From an uncultured Bacteroidales bacterium (GTDB taxonomy: Bacteria; Bacteroidota; Bacteroidia; Bacteroidales; Bacteroidaceae), in the NCBI GenBank assembly GCA_902768605.1, contig CACXLY010000013.1, forward strand, positions 1 to 36,911: DNA of 36,911 nucleotides. Reading direction: 5' to 3'. Below are positions 16,201 through 23,356 of this stretch, one piece after another. The notes beneath the pieces were generated by a model that was not told the DNA's origin, made no database searches, and saw only the letters and a list, made by a program, of their open reading frames with translations. Position 1 is the stretch's first letter. Each line of letters begins with the position of its first letter. Both the position numbers and the translations under genes were made by a program.

Positions 16201-17558
16201 CTAACGACAACCAGACATGGACACTCATCGACGAGAAAGTTCAGACTTATCAGCTCAAGAGTTTCAACAAGTATGAGAATGTCGTTGAAGTTGGCGGCAC
16301 AGAAGAGGCTTACAAGTACTTCAAGTTCTCTGTTACTCAGATTGCTGACGGCTTCCAGCTCAGCGAGCTTTGGATTAACGAGCAGGCACACCAATGGGGC
16401 CTCACCACAACTCCTTCCACTTGCACAGTAGCTGGCCAGAATGTCCTGGTATGCTCTCTCTGCGGTGCAAACAAAGTTGAGCTCCTGCCTCTTGCTGACC
16501 ACGAATATGCTAACGGCGTCTGCACGGTATGCGGTGCCAAGGCTTCTGAGGTTGTTCTTCTGCCGACCCGCGGCAACGATAACACGCCTTACCTCGCTAA
16601 GTACCGTCATGCTAACGAAGTGGTTGACGGCGAATATGCTGACATCGTAGAAGGATGGGCAGATGCAGACTTCGACGACTCTGATTGGGATGAGCTGCTC
16701 ATGCCTCTCGGCTCATTTGGTCCTTACCATACACGCTGGTTCGGCGACTACAACACATTCTGGTTCCGTCGCAGTTTCAACGTAAGCAATCCTGCTGAGG
16801 TTGTTAAGCTGACCCTCAAAGCTACTCACGATGACGACTACGCAGTATTCCTCAATGGCACAATGATTACTCAGGAGTACAATTGGACAGGCGGCGAGAA
16901 CGACTGGAGAATCATCGAAGTTGATCCTTCACTGCTTGTTCCCGGCAAGAACGTTCTGGCTATGTACATCGAACAGAACTGGGGCGGTGCTTACTGCGAC
17001 TTCGGTCTCGAGGCTACGCTTGGTGCTAATGTCGAGGTAACTGATGCTCTGTACGCTACCTTCGTTGCTCCGTGCGACCTTGACTTCACGGATGTAGAAG
17101 CTACTGCTAATGCAGCTACTATCAGCGGTGATTATGTTAAGCTCGCTCCTGTCACGACAATTCCTGCAGGTACTGCTGTCATCGTGAAGGCTGAGGCAGA
17201 GGGCACATTCTTTGCTCCCAAGACGACTGATGCAGTTCTCGGTGCCGACAACGTTCTCGTGGCTGCAACTGCCGACGTAGTTGCCGACGGCTCACAGTTC
17301 ATCCTTGCAAACGACAGCGAGGGCGTAGGCTTCTATCGTGCAACAGAAGGCACTACCATCAAGCAGGGCAAGGGTTACCTGGTACTCTCCGACGAGGGTG
17401 TCAAGGGCTTCTATGGCTTCGAGCTTGGGAACGGCACTGGCATCAACAATGTTGAGATGGCTGGCGAGAACGCTCCTATCTACAATGTTGCAGGTCAGCG
17501 TATGAGCAAGGTGCATAAGGGCATCAACATTGTAGCAGGCAAGAAAGTGCTTAAGTAA
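13227..17558 (+). CDS. large multidomain secreted surface protein with C-terminal sorting-like motif
   Basis: This 1443-residue protein begins with a signal peptide (MKKHLLILASLVLGIGQLFA, cut before DN). Visible modules in order are an N-terminal beta domain (to ~210); two related LamG/concanavalin-like domains starting EIEYIKSTN (~219-410) and ELAYIESTG (~635-825) with a beta-sandwich between them; a BIG2 Ig-like domain (~830-905; SIATVAPDGTVTGVSAGKTT); an F5/8-type discoidin domain (~906-1050); a small Cys/His module with CSLCG and CTVCG (~1054-1105); a second galactose-binding-like sandwich (~1112-1265); the YATFVAPCDLDF beta domain; and the tail NVAGQRMSKVHKGINIVAG. The layout suggests a carbohydrate- or matrix-binding adhesin; there is no catalytic motif. 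The tail is nearly the same as that of the protease at 6968-11230, suggesting a common export route. A peptide gene follows after 82 bp. Confidence 0.8.
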   Translation: MKKHLLILASLVLGIGQLFADNVTFSVSELKSTLPSSNTNIATPYAWKVSPYHVTATIAKQDGSEGTLGVSTVIPLTNAYEVTVSVAGAGTLNSIKFTTNPASQAANATASTGSYASGTWTPDESTNSVKFTCTSNFRLTKIEVDYTPDSGYNPDDPTVEDGPIEATPIDNLATYTGNDPFVYDQKTVKYYALNSLGEYEEYGVYTEVSALKVAGDAVSEIEYIKSTNNAYINLNYIPKANSKAVCTLIAEEGGDWKAAYGCGYYDNGWKDRFCFFTTNATINLGGETGNREAMRYDQKIVTVLDAVAGKMDIFQEDGTTLIGTINDSPKTADCKTPLYVFAQNKDNPNAGTTQTDCYNPLMKLYGLALYEGETLVMDLVPAVNGEGKGGLKDKLTGTFYGSANGSEFELSPDGQAMAGEAGVPVYEGKMVIYNGHQYEYTGGSFVDRGELTYANVPEIGIDYRNLSNWTYPGSAYDATFGVNVYDEATGSNKLDPYEGKGGWEPLTFKLTGLTKGDTYRASFVYSGTAWTSWSTYTVLPFFVLDRETIADNAFNNPGEALGYIPLPNTETVEQPYSTTFMANHNYALLCIQFGVCADGSHDPAFAFSFNDIKVQKQVYPVAYREITWADPIKYTELAYIESTGATRENAYTLPYIPITPTQIEAKFNVYDTSTGWSGIFCARNTYAGTGISLYMNGNDRAHFGYFTGGTTGAGDNFAPFSLNTDYEVIADVTKLVVNGETYETGNSVTNPTTRNLSLFANPEWDNPMRGRFYYCNISEGGEYIYKFVPVMRHDGVFGFYDKTSRVFVMPAQGKLDGYGYKKLDDKAYITFDNELRLVMVGSTAQYIPDIQNIASAMFSWKSADESIATVAPDGTVTGVSAGKTTITVTTTADGGWTASYELTVSEPEYKRFDVNNVGYAIVTGGNGWGDSPVAGLIDNNTETKFGCGGTGDAWAIIIASEPTTVQQYSLVTGADTYNYPSRNPVSWKLEGSNDNQTWTLIDEKVQTYQLKSFNKYENVVEVGGTEEAYKYFKFSVTQIADGFQLSELWINEQAHQWGLTTTPSTCTVAGQNVLVCSLCGANKVELLPLADHEYANGVCTVCGAKASEVVLLPTRGNDNTPYLAKYRHANEVVDGEYADIVEGWADADFDDSDWDELLMPLGSFGPYHTRWFGDYNTFWFRRSFNVSNPAEVVKLTLKATHDDDYAVFLNGTMITQEYNWTGGENDWRIIEVDPSLLVPGKNVLAMYIEQNWGGAYCDFGLEATLGANVEVTDALYATFVAPCDLDFTDVEATANAATISGDYVKLAPVTTIPAGTAVIVKAEAEGTFFAPKTTDAVLGADNVLVAATADVVADGSQFILANDSEGVGFYRATEGTTIKQGKGYLVLSDEGVKGFYGFELGNGTGINNVEMAGENAPIYNVAGQRMSKVHKGINIVAGKKVLK

Positions 17559-17568
17559 ACAGTTTCGG

Positions 17569-17594
17569 GCTTCCTCCTCTCCGGAGGGGGAAGC
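17569..17594. repeat. half palindromic element after the surface protein gene
   Basis: GCTTCCTCCTCTCC pairs with GGAGGGGGAAGC. It belongs to the same family as the coding-sequence insertions. There is no U-tract after it, so readthrough into the peptide gene at 17641 is likely. Confidence 0.6.
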
Positions 17595-17640
17595 TATATA
17601 TTAATAATGTATATAATATAAACTTAAACATTTGATGATT

Positions 17641-17799
17641 ATGAAATATATAGCTCCTGCGATGCAGATTGAAGAGGCGTTGGCAGCACAAATGATTGCC
17701 GACAGCCTGAAGGTTAACAAGGACAGCGACAAGACTGTCGACGGCGACAAGACTATGACCAAGGAAGATGCCGCTTGGGACATCTGGGGCAATGATTAA
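17641..17799 (+). CDS. acidic 52-residue peptide of unknown function
   Basis: A short gene reads MKYIAPAMQIEEALAAQ and so on, is rich in Lys and Asp in the middle, and ends AAWDIWGND. It lies 82 bp after the large surface protein gene and directly before a strong terminator, so it is probably the last gene of that transcript. An ATG two codons upstream (17635) is in frame; I prefer 17641 because MKYxxPxM is the way many short Bacteroidales peptides begin. There is no signal peptide, membrane segment or double-glycine cleavage site, and no modification enzyme is nearby. Support for it being real is the position, the terminator, the composition and the family-like ends. Function is not known; a chaperone, anti-factor or modified-peptide precursor are all open. 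Confidence 0.6.
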   Translation: MKYIAPAMQIEEALAAQMIADSLKVNKDSDKTVDGDKTMTKEDAAWDIWGND

Positions 17800-17820
17800 A
17801 GAACCTGCTCAACAATAAGC

Positions 17821-17858
17821 AATCCCCGAGATGCACACGCACCTCGGGGATTTTTATT
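17821..17858 (+). terminator. intrinsic terminator after the peptide gene
   Basis: AATCCCCGAG pairs with CTCGGGGATT around a loop that can itself pair TGC with GCA, followed by TTTTTATTT. It ends the surface protein and peptide transcript. Confidence 0.9.
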
Positions 17859-17874
17859 TCTCAAGCGGAGAAAC

Positions 17875-17975
17875 GCTACACGTGGGAAAGGCCGACGCTT
17901 GCTGTGGGATAGGCTGACGCTTGCTGTGGGAAAGGACGACGCCACGTGAAGGAAAAGCGAACGCTTCGTGAAGGA
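17875..17975. repeat. degenerate GC-rich ~22-bp repeats
   Basis: About three to four units resemble GACGCTTGCTGTGGGAAAGG (variants with CACGTGAAGG and CTTCGTGAAGG). They merge into the cleaner 22-bp array at 17984. Confidence 0.6.
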
Positions 17976-17983
17976 TGTTCAAA

Positions 17984-18105
17984 CAACACGTTGCAAGACT
18001 GCCAACATCACGTTACCAGACTGCCAGCATCACGTTGCCAGACAGCCAGCATCACGTTGCTAAATTGCCAGCATCACGTTGCTAAATTGCCAGCATCACG
18101 TTGCT
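17984..18105. repeat. 22-bp tandem minisatellite, about 5.5 copies
   Basis: The unit is ATCACGTTGCYARAYTGCCA plus GC. The copies are contiguous with no spacers, so this is not a CRISPR. The last two full copies are identical. It ends about 9 bp from the 3' end of the phosphoesterase gene and fills most of the gene-free stretch 17800-18113 together with the terminator and the degenerate repeats. Confidence 0.85.
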
Positions 18106-18113
18106 GTTTGAGC

Positions 18114-19469
18114 TTAGACTCTGGGATTGCTGAACGTTATCTTGTCGTAGATTTCGCCTCGAACAAGGTTGTGAACGGAGATGACAAGTTTCCCGTCCTT
18201 GACCTCGCCGTCGATGACCGTGGCGAAATGCACGCTGTCCTGGCCTTTCATATGCGGTCCGCCGCCCACTATCTGATACCACTTGTGCTTCTCATTCGGC
18301 ATGTCCAGGCGATAGCGATGCTGGTGAGCAGTAATCAGCATGTGGCAACCAGCCTCCTCGAGCAGCGGCCCCCAAAGGTTGGCACTTGTCCGCTGCCACT
18401 CCGCGAAGTCTCCCTCGTAGTTCGGAGAAATGTCGGCAGGGAACAGGTCACCCGGGTTGACATTCTCTCTCGGGTCGAAGAGAGGAATATGACAGAAGGC
18501 GACGAGATAAGGAGCACTTGCTATCTCAGGCCGTTTCAGCGCATCCTTCAGCCATCGCTTCTGGGCGATTCGGTATGGCCCACTTTGAAAGAGGTTCGCA
18601 AAAATGGGATTCGAGTCGAGTTTATCCTCAGCAGTATCGAGGCCGATAAGTGCGATGTCGCCCATCCGGACAGCAAAATTGCGCCCCAAGTCCCAGTCGA
18701 AAGGCCGGCGTTCTTCTGGTTGACGATACATCCAGACGCGTTCCAAGTGGCGGTTTGCCAAGCCGCGGACGTCGTGGTTACCTGGGCAGAAGAGGTACGG
18801 GATATTGGCAGCATAGTCCTTTCGTTCTATCTCGGGCTTGAAGAAGATGCGTTTCTGGTCCGAAATCGTCTCTTCGCAATTGGTGGCGTCTCCGTTCCAG
18901 ATGACGCAACTGGGCTGCAGCTCCATGATTTTATTTATGGCAGGATTGATGGCTTCCCACTTCGCGTGCGTGTCGTTGATGACGCAGAAGTGCGACTTTG
19001 CGCCCTCGCCGGCGGTCCGGAAACTGTAGGTTTGGGGCTTTTCCTCGTTTCCGATGATGTGCATGCTGTAGCCGCCTTTGTAATCGATGCGGTCGGCTCC
19101 TATCTTATAATAATATAATGTAGAGGGTTTCAGCCCAGTCAGACGGACGCGCATGATTTCGTTCTCCATGTCCGTCACACGATAGCCGCCGCACCACACC
19201 CTTTTGCCGTCGCTCAGGTCGGGCTTTTCGCCGTAGATGACATAACCATTCGCCCAGTCCGTCACGCTGAAGGCAATGCCCATGCTCGTCGCTGCATAGT
19301 TCTGCAGGACAGGTTCGCTGTCGATGAGAGAAGCCTCGCCCTTCCCCTCCAAAGGAGGGGTGACAATAGGCGCAGCTCCCTCTGCCTTGGCGAGAGCCGG
19401 GGTGATGTTGCCGATTCCACTCGTTGCAGCCACGATGGCAGCATTTCTGATAAACTCACGTCTTTTCAT
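18114..19469 (-). CDS. Tat-exported calcineurin-like metallophosphoesterase
   Basis: This is a phosphodiesterase or phosphatase of about 451 residues. The N-terminus KRREFIRNAAIVAATSG is a twin-arginine signal (RRxF), so the protein is exported folded with its metals. A fibronectin-like domain follows (~60-160), then the metallophosphoesterase core: INDTHAKW, WNGDATN, CPGNHDVRG, AFCHIPLF and TAHQHRY supply the expected Asp, Asn and His metal ligands. The layout resembles purple acid phosphatases. The start was set at the ATG at 19469; the open frame continues to 19556 but only through a spacer repeat. Between the signal and the mature protein the stretch PIVTPPLEGKGEASL matches a half palindromic element. 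It is divergent from the hexuronate operon; the substrate is unknown. Confidence 0.85.
   Translation of the reverse strand: MKRREFIRNAAIVAATSGIGNITPALAKAEGAAPIVTPPLEGKGEASLIDSEPVLQNYAATSMGIAFSVTDWANGYVIYGEKPDLSDGKRVWCGGYRVTDMENEIMRVRLTGLKPSTLYYYKIGADRIDYKGGYSMHIIGNEEKPQTYSFRTAGEGAKSHFCVINDTHAKWEAINPAINKIMELQPSCVIWNGDATNCEETISDQKRIFFKPEIERKDYAANIPYLFCPGNHDVRGLANRHLERVWMYRQPEERRPFDWDLGRNFAVRMGDIALIGLDTAEDKLDSNPIFANLFQSGPYRIAQKRWLKDALKRPEIASAPYLVAFCHIPLFDPRENVNPGDLFPADISPNYEGDFAEWQRTSANLWGPLLEEAGCHMLITAHQHRYRLDMPNEKHKWYQIVGGGPHMKGQDSVHFATVIDGEVKDGKLVISVHNLVRGEIYDKITFSNPRV
19333..19360. repeat. half palindromic element, in frame in the phosphoesterase
   Basis: GCCTCGCCCTTCCCCTCC, loop AAA, GGAGGGG. 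It encodes PPLEGKGEA on the minus strand, in the linker just after the signal peptide. Confidence 0.7.
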
Positions 19470-19558
19470 AGTGTTAGTCGTTTGGCAACGGAACACAGAC
19501 TGCGTAACATAATCTCTATTCCGTCGTCTGCTGTCCGTCAACTGTTGTCTTTCCAATG

Positions 19559-19566
19559 CAAAGGTA
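19559..19566 (-). promoter_or_regulatory. -7 box of the phosphoesterase gene
   Basis: TACCTTTG on the minus strand, about 90 bp upstream of the start. The -33 position is weak (TTTTC). Confidence 0.5.
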
Positions 19567-19679
19567 GCATTATTTCTTGGAAAATCCCTCTTTTACGTCA
19601 TCATTTTGCACTAATAAAGTGTAAAAGCGCCCCTTTTAAGCAAAAATAATACCACTTAAAACAAGTTTTGAGCAAAATT

Positions 19680-19711
19680 TTTGCATGATAAAATTATTTT
19701 CTCTAACTTTG
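19680..19711 (+). promoter_or_regulatory. promoter of the hexuronate operon
   Basis: TTTG at 19680-19683, exactly 20 bp, then TAACTTTG at 19704-19711. Both elements match the Bacteroidetes consensus. The predicted leader is about 50 nt to the ATG at 19768. I see no clear operator palindrome around it. Confidence 0.8.
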
Positions 19712-19767
19712 TAGGCAGATTTAACAATGCATTATAAACTATGGACTATGAACTCAAATCAGGCAAG

Positions 19768-21237
19768 ATGACCAATTATCGTTGGCTCATCTGCGGCATG
19801 CTCTTCCTTGCCACGACTATTAACTACATGGACCGCCAGGTGTTGTCTCTCACCTGGAAAGACTTTATCGCACCCGAATTCCACTGGTCGGATGCCGACT
19901 ACGGACGCATCACGGCCATCTTCTCCATTGTTTATGCCATCGGCAACCTCTTCAGCGGACGCTTCATGGATTGGATCGGCACGAAGAAAGGCTACATTTG
20001 GGCCATCGGCATCTGGTCGTTGGGAGCCTGCATGCATGCTTTCTGCGGCGTGGCAACCGAGCAATGGCTGGGGCTCGATGGCAAGGCGGACCTCATCAAT
20101 GCAGTAGGTACCACCACGGCCGTCATTGCTTCCGTCAGCGCGTGGTTCTTCATCATCAGCCGCATCGTACTCGGTCTGGGCGAGAGCGGCAACTTTCCCT
20201 GCGCCATCAAGGTAACGGCGGAGTACTTCCCCAAAAAGGACAGAGCCTTCCCCACTAGCATTTTCAACAGCGGCAGCACCATCGGAGCACTCATCGCGCC
20301 TATCTGCATCCCGCTGATTGCCAAGTACTATGGATGGGAGATGGCCTTCATCATCATCGGTGCGCTTGGCTTTGTCTGGATCGGTCTCTGGGTGTTCGTC
20401 TATAAGAAGCCTGAGGAGTGCAAGGGTGTGAACAAGGCGGAGCTGGCCTACATCCAGCAGGATAGCCCCCTCTCCCAACCTCTCCCCCGAGGAGGAGAGG
20501 AGAAAGGGAGCAGCCAACTTAAGGAAGGAAGCCTCCCTCCTCGTGGAGAGGATGGAGGGGAGCCGTCTATTCCCTTCATCAAGTTCATTACTTTCCCGCA
20601 GACTTGGGGCATCTTTTTCGCAAAGTTCTTTACCGATGGCGTGTGGTGGTTCTTCCTTTTCTGGACGCCAGCCTACATCAGCGACGTCTATGGCCTGAAG
20701 AGCGACAACCCGACAGCCATGCTTCTCATCTTCGTGCTCTACGCCATCACGATGCTTTCCATTTATGGCGGCAAGCTGCCCACCATTATTGTCGAGAAGA
20801 CAGGACTGCACCCCTACGACGCCCGCCTCAAGGCGATGTTCATCTTCGCACTGTTCCCGCTGCTCACGCTCTTTGCCCAGCCTCTCGGCGCCTACAGCTA
20901 TTGGTTCCCCATCATACTCATCGGCCTGGCTGGTGCAGCACATCAAAGCTGGTCGGCCAACCTGTTCTCCGTCGGCAGCGACCTCTTCCCGAAGAACGCC
21001 GTCGGCACTATGACAGGCATCAACGGCTTGGCGGGCGGCATCTGTTCTTTCCTCATCAACTGGATCAGCGGTAATCTCTTCGACTATGCCGACAAGACAC
21101 AGATGCACTTCCTCGGCTTCCAAGGCAAGCCCGCAGGCTATTTCATCATCTTCTGCTACTGCGCCATCGCCTATCTGCTCGGCTGGATCATGCTCAAGGC
21201 ATTTGTGCCTAAGTATAAAGGAGTCTCATATAAATAA
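19768..21237 (+). CDS. exuT: MFS hexuronate transporter, ExuT-like
   Basis: This 489-residue, 12-segment major facilitator imports glucuronate/galacturonate by proton symport. The N-terminus MTNYRWLICGMLFLATTINY with MDRQVLSL is typical of the ACS/ExuT family. The start was set at 19768; an ATG at 19741 is in frame but its nine extra residues come from spacer-like sequence. In the central cytoplasmic loop (after AYIQQD) about 35 extra residues, including SPLSQPLPRGGEEKG and SLPPRGEDGGE, coincide with a full palindromic element (20465-20563). The loop faces the cytoplasm, where an insertion is easily tolerated. It is the first gene of the operon, consistent with the three catabolic genes behind it. 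Confidence 0.87.
   Translation: MTNYRWLICGMLFLATTINYMDRQVLSLTWKDFIAPEFHWSDADYGRITAIFSIVYAIGNLFSGRFMDWIGTKKGYIWAIGIWSLGACMHAFCGVATEQWLGLDGKADLINAVGTTTAVIASVSAWFFIISRIVLGLGESGNFPCAIKVTAEYFPKKDRAFPTSIFNSGSTIGALIAPICIPLIAKYYGWEMAFIIIGALGFVWIGLWVFVYKKPEECKGVNKAELAYIQQDSPLSQPLPRGGEEKGSSQLKEGSLPPRGEDGGEPSIPFIKFITFPQTWGIFFAKFFTDGVWWFFLFWTPAYISDVYGLKSDNPTAMLLIFVLYAITMLSIYGGKLPTIIVEKTGLHPYDARLKAMFIFALFPLLTLFAQPLGAYSYWFPIILIGLAGAAHQSWSANLFSVGSDLFPKNAVGTMTGINGLAGGICSFLINWISGNLFDYADKTQMHFLGFQGKPAGYFIIFCYCAIAYLLGWIMLKAFVPKYKGVSYK
20465..20563. repeat. full palindromic element inserted in frame in exuT
   Basis: It is 99 bp, exactly 33 codons. The left end GCCCCCTCTCCCAACCTCTCC pairs with the right end GGAGAGGATGGAGGGGAGC. 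Each end also forms its own small hairpin (CTCTCC cccga GGAGGAGAG and CTCC tcgt GGAG). Confidence 0.8.
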
Positions 21238-21291
21238 CTTCGTCATATCGTCATATCGTCATAACGTCATAAAGAAAAAACAGAATCACAA
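21238..21291. repeat. short tandem spacer CGTCATAT in the hexuronate operon
   Basis: About four imperfect copies of CGTCATAT/CGTCATAA fill the 54-bp spacer. The next two spacers (22102-22145 and 23319-23356) are likewise built of CCATTAACC repeats. Confidence 0.8.
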
Positions 21292-22101
21292 ATGAAGAAC
21301 TTATTTGACATCAAAGGAAAGGTTGTCGTGCTGACTGGCGGCTGCGGCATCCTCGGCAAGAACATCGCTCACTATCTCGTCGAACAGGGAGCCAAAGTGG
21401 TTGTACTCGACCGCATAGAAGACCAGGGAAAGGAGTTGGAAGCTGAGCTGAACAAGAAGGGCGAGGCACTATTCCTCGTGACTGACGTGCTGAAGAAGGA
21501 GGTCCTGGAGCAGAACAGGGACGACATCGTGGCTCGCTTCGGCACCATCGACGTCCTGCTGAATGCCGCAGGAGGCAACATGGCAGGAGCCACCATCGCT
21601 CCCGACAAGACCTTCCTCGACCTCGACCTCGACGCCTTCAAGAAGGTTGTGGAGCTCAATCTCTTTGGCACAGTCATCCCCACTCAAGTGTTCGTGCCCG
21701 TCATGGCAAAGAATGAAAAGGGCGCCATCGTTAATTTCTGTTCCGAGACAGCACTTCGTCCGCTCACTCGCGTCGTGGGCTATGGGGCAGCAAAGGCAGC
21801 CATCGCAAACTACACGAAGTATATGGCCACCGAACTCGCCCAGAAGTTCAGCCCGAGCCTGCGTGTCAACGCCATCGTGCCAGGCTTCCTCTTGACCAAT
21901 CAGAACAGGTCATTATTGACGAACCAGGACGGCTCGTTGACCGACAGAGCCAAGACCATCATCGCCCACACCCCCGCAGGTCGCTTCGCAGAACCCGAAG
22001 AACTTTTCGGCACGATACATTACCTCATCAGCGACGCCAGCAGTTTCGTGACGGGAGTACTCGCTGTAGTGGACGGCGGCTTTGATGCTTTCTCCATCTA
22101 A
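21292..22101 (+). CDS. SDR-family D-mannonate oxidoreductase (fructuronate reductase)
   Basis: This 269-residue classical short-chain dehydrogenase has the nucleotide motif TGGCGILG at the N-terminus, the NAAGG strand, Ser in FCSETAL, the active-site pair YGAAK and the C-terminal [12 protein letters not shown]. In Bacteroidetes hexuronate operons an SDR of this type, rather than the long-chain UxuB of E. coli, sits beside uxuA and interconverts D-fructuronate and D-mannonate; that assignment rests on the context here. A local near-duplication ([14 protein letters not shown]) occurs before the last helix. It lies between the transporter and uxuA in the same direction with short repeat spacers, so it is the second gene of the operon. 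Confidence 0.85.
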   Translation: MKNLFDIKGKVVVLTGGCGILGKNIAHYLVEQGAKVVVLDRIEDQGKELEAELNKKGEALFLVTDVLKKEVLEQNRDDIVARFGTIDVLLNAAGGNMAGATIAPDKTFLDLDLDAFKKVVELNLFGTVIPTQVFVPVMAKNEKGAIVNFCSETALRPLTRVVGYGAAKAAIANYTKYMATELAQKFSPSLRVNAIVPGFLLTNQNRSLLTNQDGSLTDRAKTIIAHTPAGRFAEPEELFGTIHYLISDASSFVTGVLAVVDGGFDAFSI

Positions 22102-22145
22102 AACTCATTAACCCCATTAACCCCATTAAGACCATAAACAATCTC

Positions 22146-23318
22146 ATGATACTTTGCGAACAAAGTTTCCGTTGGTATGGCCCCAACGACCCTGTAAGCC
22201 TGCAGGACATCAGGCAGGCTGGTGCCACAGGCATCGTCACCGCGTTGCATCACATCCCTAATGGCGAAGTCTGGACGAAAGAGGAGATTCTCAAGCGCAA
22301 GCAAGTGATAGAGGATGCCGGAATGCGTTGGGCAGCCGTGGAGAGCGTGCCTGTTCACGAGCACATTAAGACGCAGACGGGCGACTTCCAACGCTACATC
22401 GACAACTACAAGCAGAGCCTCTTGAACCTCGGCGAGTGCGGCGTGGACGTCGTGACCTATAACTTCATGCCTGTCCTCGACTGGACGCGCACCAACCTGG
22501 CCTATGAGATGCCCGACGGCAGCCGTGCCCTTCGCTTCGAGCGGGCAGCGTTCGTGGCCTTCGACCTCTTTATCCTGAAAAGACCCGGCGCGGAGAATGA
22601 CTACTCTGATGCAGAGAAAGCGAAGGCGAAGGCGCGTTACGAACAGATGGACGACGCGGAGAAGCAGCTCATCACTCGCAACATGATTGCCGGCCTGCCC
22701 GGTTCTGAGGAGAGCTTCACGCTGGAGCAATTCCAGAAGGAACTTGACCGCTACAAGGATATCACGCCGGAGAAGCTTCGCGCGAACCTTATATATTTTT
22801 TAAAGGAGGTGTGTCCCGCTGCCGAGAAAGCCGGCGTACGACTCGTCATTCATCCCGACGACCCACCTATGTCGATACTTGGACTGCCCCGCATCCTCAG
22901 CACAGCCGAGGACTTCCAGGCACTCATCGACGCCGTGCCAAGCCCTGCAAACGGCCTCTGCCTCTGCACAGGTTCGTTTGGCGTGAGTGCAAAGAACGAC
23001 CTGCCCGCCATGATGCGTCGCTTCTGGGACCGCATCGACTTCGTGCATCTCCGCAGTACTCAGCGCGATGCAGAAGGCAACTTCCACGAGGCGAACCACC
23101 TCGAGGGCGACGTCCCGATGTATGAAGTGATGAAGGCCTTCCTGGAGATTCAGCAGAAGCGACACAAGAGCATCGTCATGCGACCTGACCACGGACACCA
23201 GATGTGCGATGACCTGAAGAAGAAGACAAATCCCGGCTACAGCTGCATCGGCAGGCTCCGTGGCCTGGCAGAACTGCGAGGACTGGAGATGGGCATCGCC
23301 ATGAGCATGAACCCATAA
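22146..23318 (+). CDS. uxuA: mannonate dehydratase
   Basis: This 390-residue TIM-barrel enzyme removes water from D-mannonate to give 2-keto-3-deoxygluconate. Family features are [20 protein letters not shown] at the N-terminus, the metal-site stretch [25 protein letters not shown], the HLRSTQRD strand and MRPDHGHQM near the C-terminus. Length and layout are normal, with no insertion. It is the third gene of the hexuronate operon. The 2-keto-3-deoxygluconate kinase and aldolase that should follow metabolically are not in the window. Confidence 0.93.
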   Translation: MILCEQSFRWYGPNDPVSLQDIRQAGATGIVTALHHIPNGEVWTKEEILKRKQVIEDAGMRWAAVESVPVHEHIKTQTGDFQRYIDNYKQSLLNLGECGVDVVTYNFMPVLDWTRTNLAYEMPDGSRALRFERAAFVAFDLFILKRPGAENDYSDAEKAKAKARYEQMDDAEKQLITRNMIAGLPGSEESFTLEQFQKELDRYKDITPEKLRANLIYFLKEVCPAAEKAGVRLVIHPDDPPMSILGLPRILSTAEDFQALIDAVPSPANGLCLCTGSFGVSAKNDLPAMMRRFWDRIDFVHLRSTQRDAEGNFHEANHLEGDVPMYEVMKAFLEIQQKRHKSIVMRPDHGHQMCDDLKKKTNPGYSCIGRLRGLAELRGLEMGIAMSMNP

Positions 23319-23356
23319 GCCCCATTAACCCCATTAAGCCTATAAGACCTATTGAT

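Noticed and set aside
17569..17594. Terminator directly after the surface protein gene
   Set aside because: The hairpin lacks a U-tract and matches the palindromic element family; a clear terminator lies after the peptide gene instead.
17984..18105. CRISPR-like series of short repeats
   Set aside because: The 22-bp units are contiguous with no unique spacers, and there are no cas genes, so it is a tandem minisatellite.
19759..21123. 454-codon minus-strand open frame opposite the hexuronate transporter
   Set aside because: The plus strand encodes a full MFS protein with clear motifs; the minus reading is a low-complexity Glu/Asp/Ala-rich shadow.
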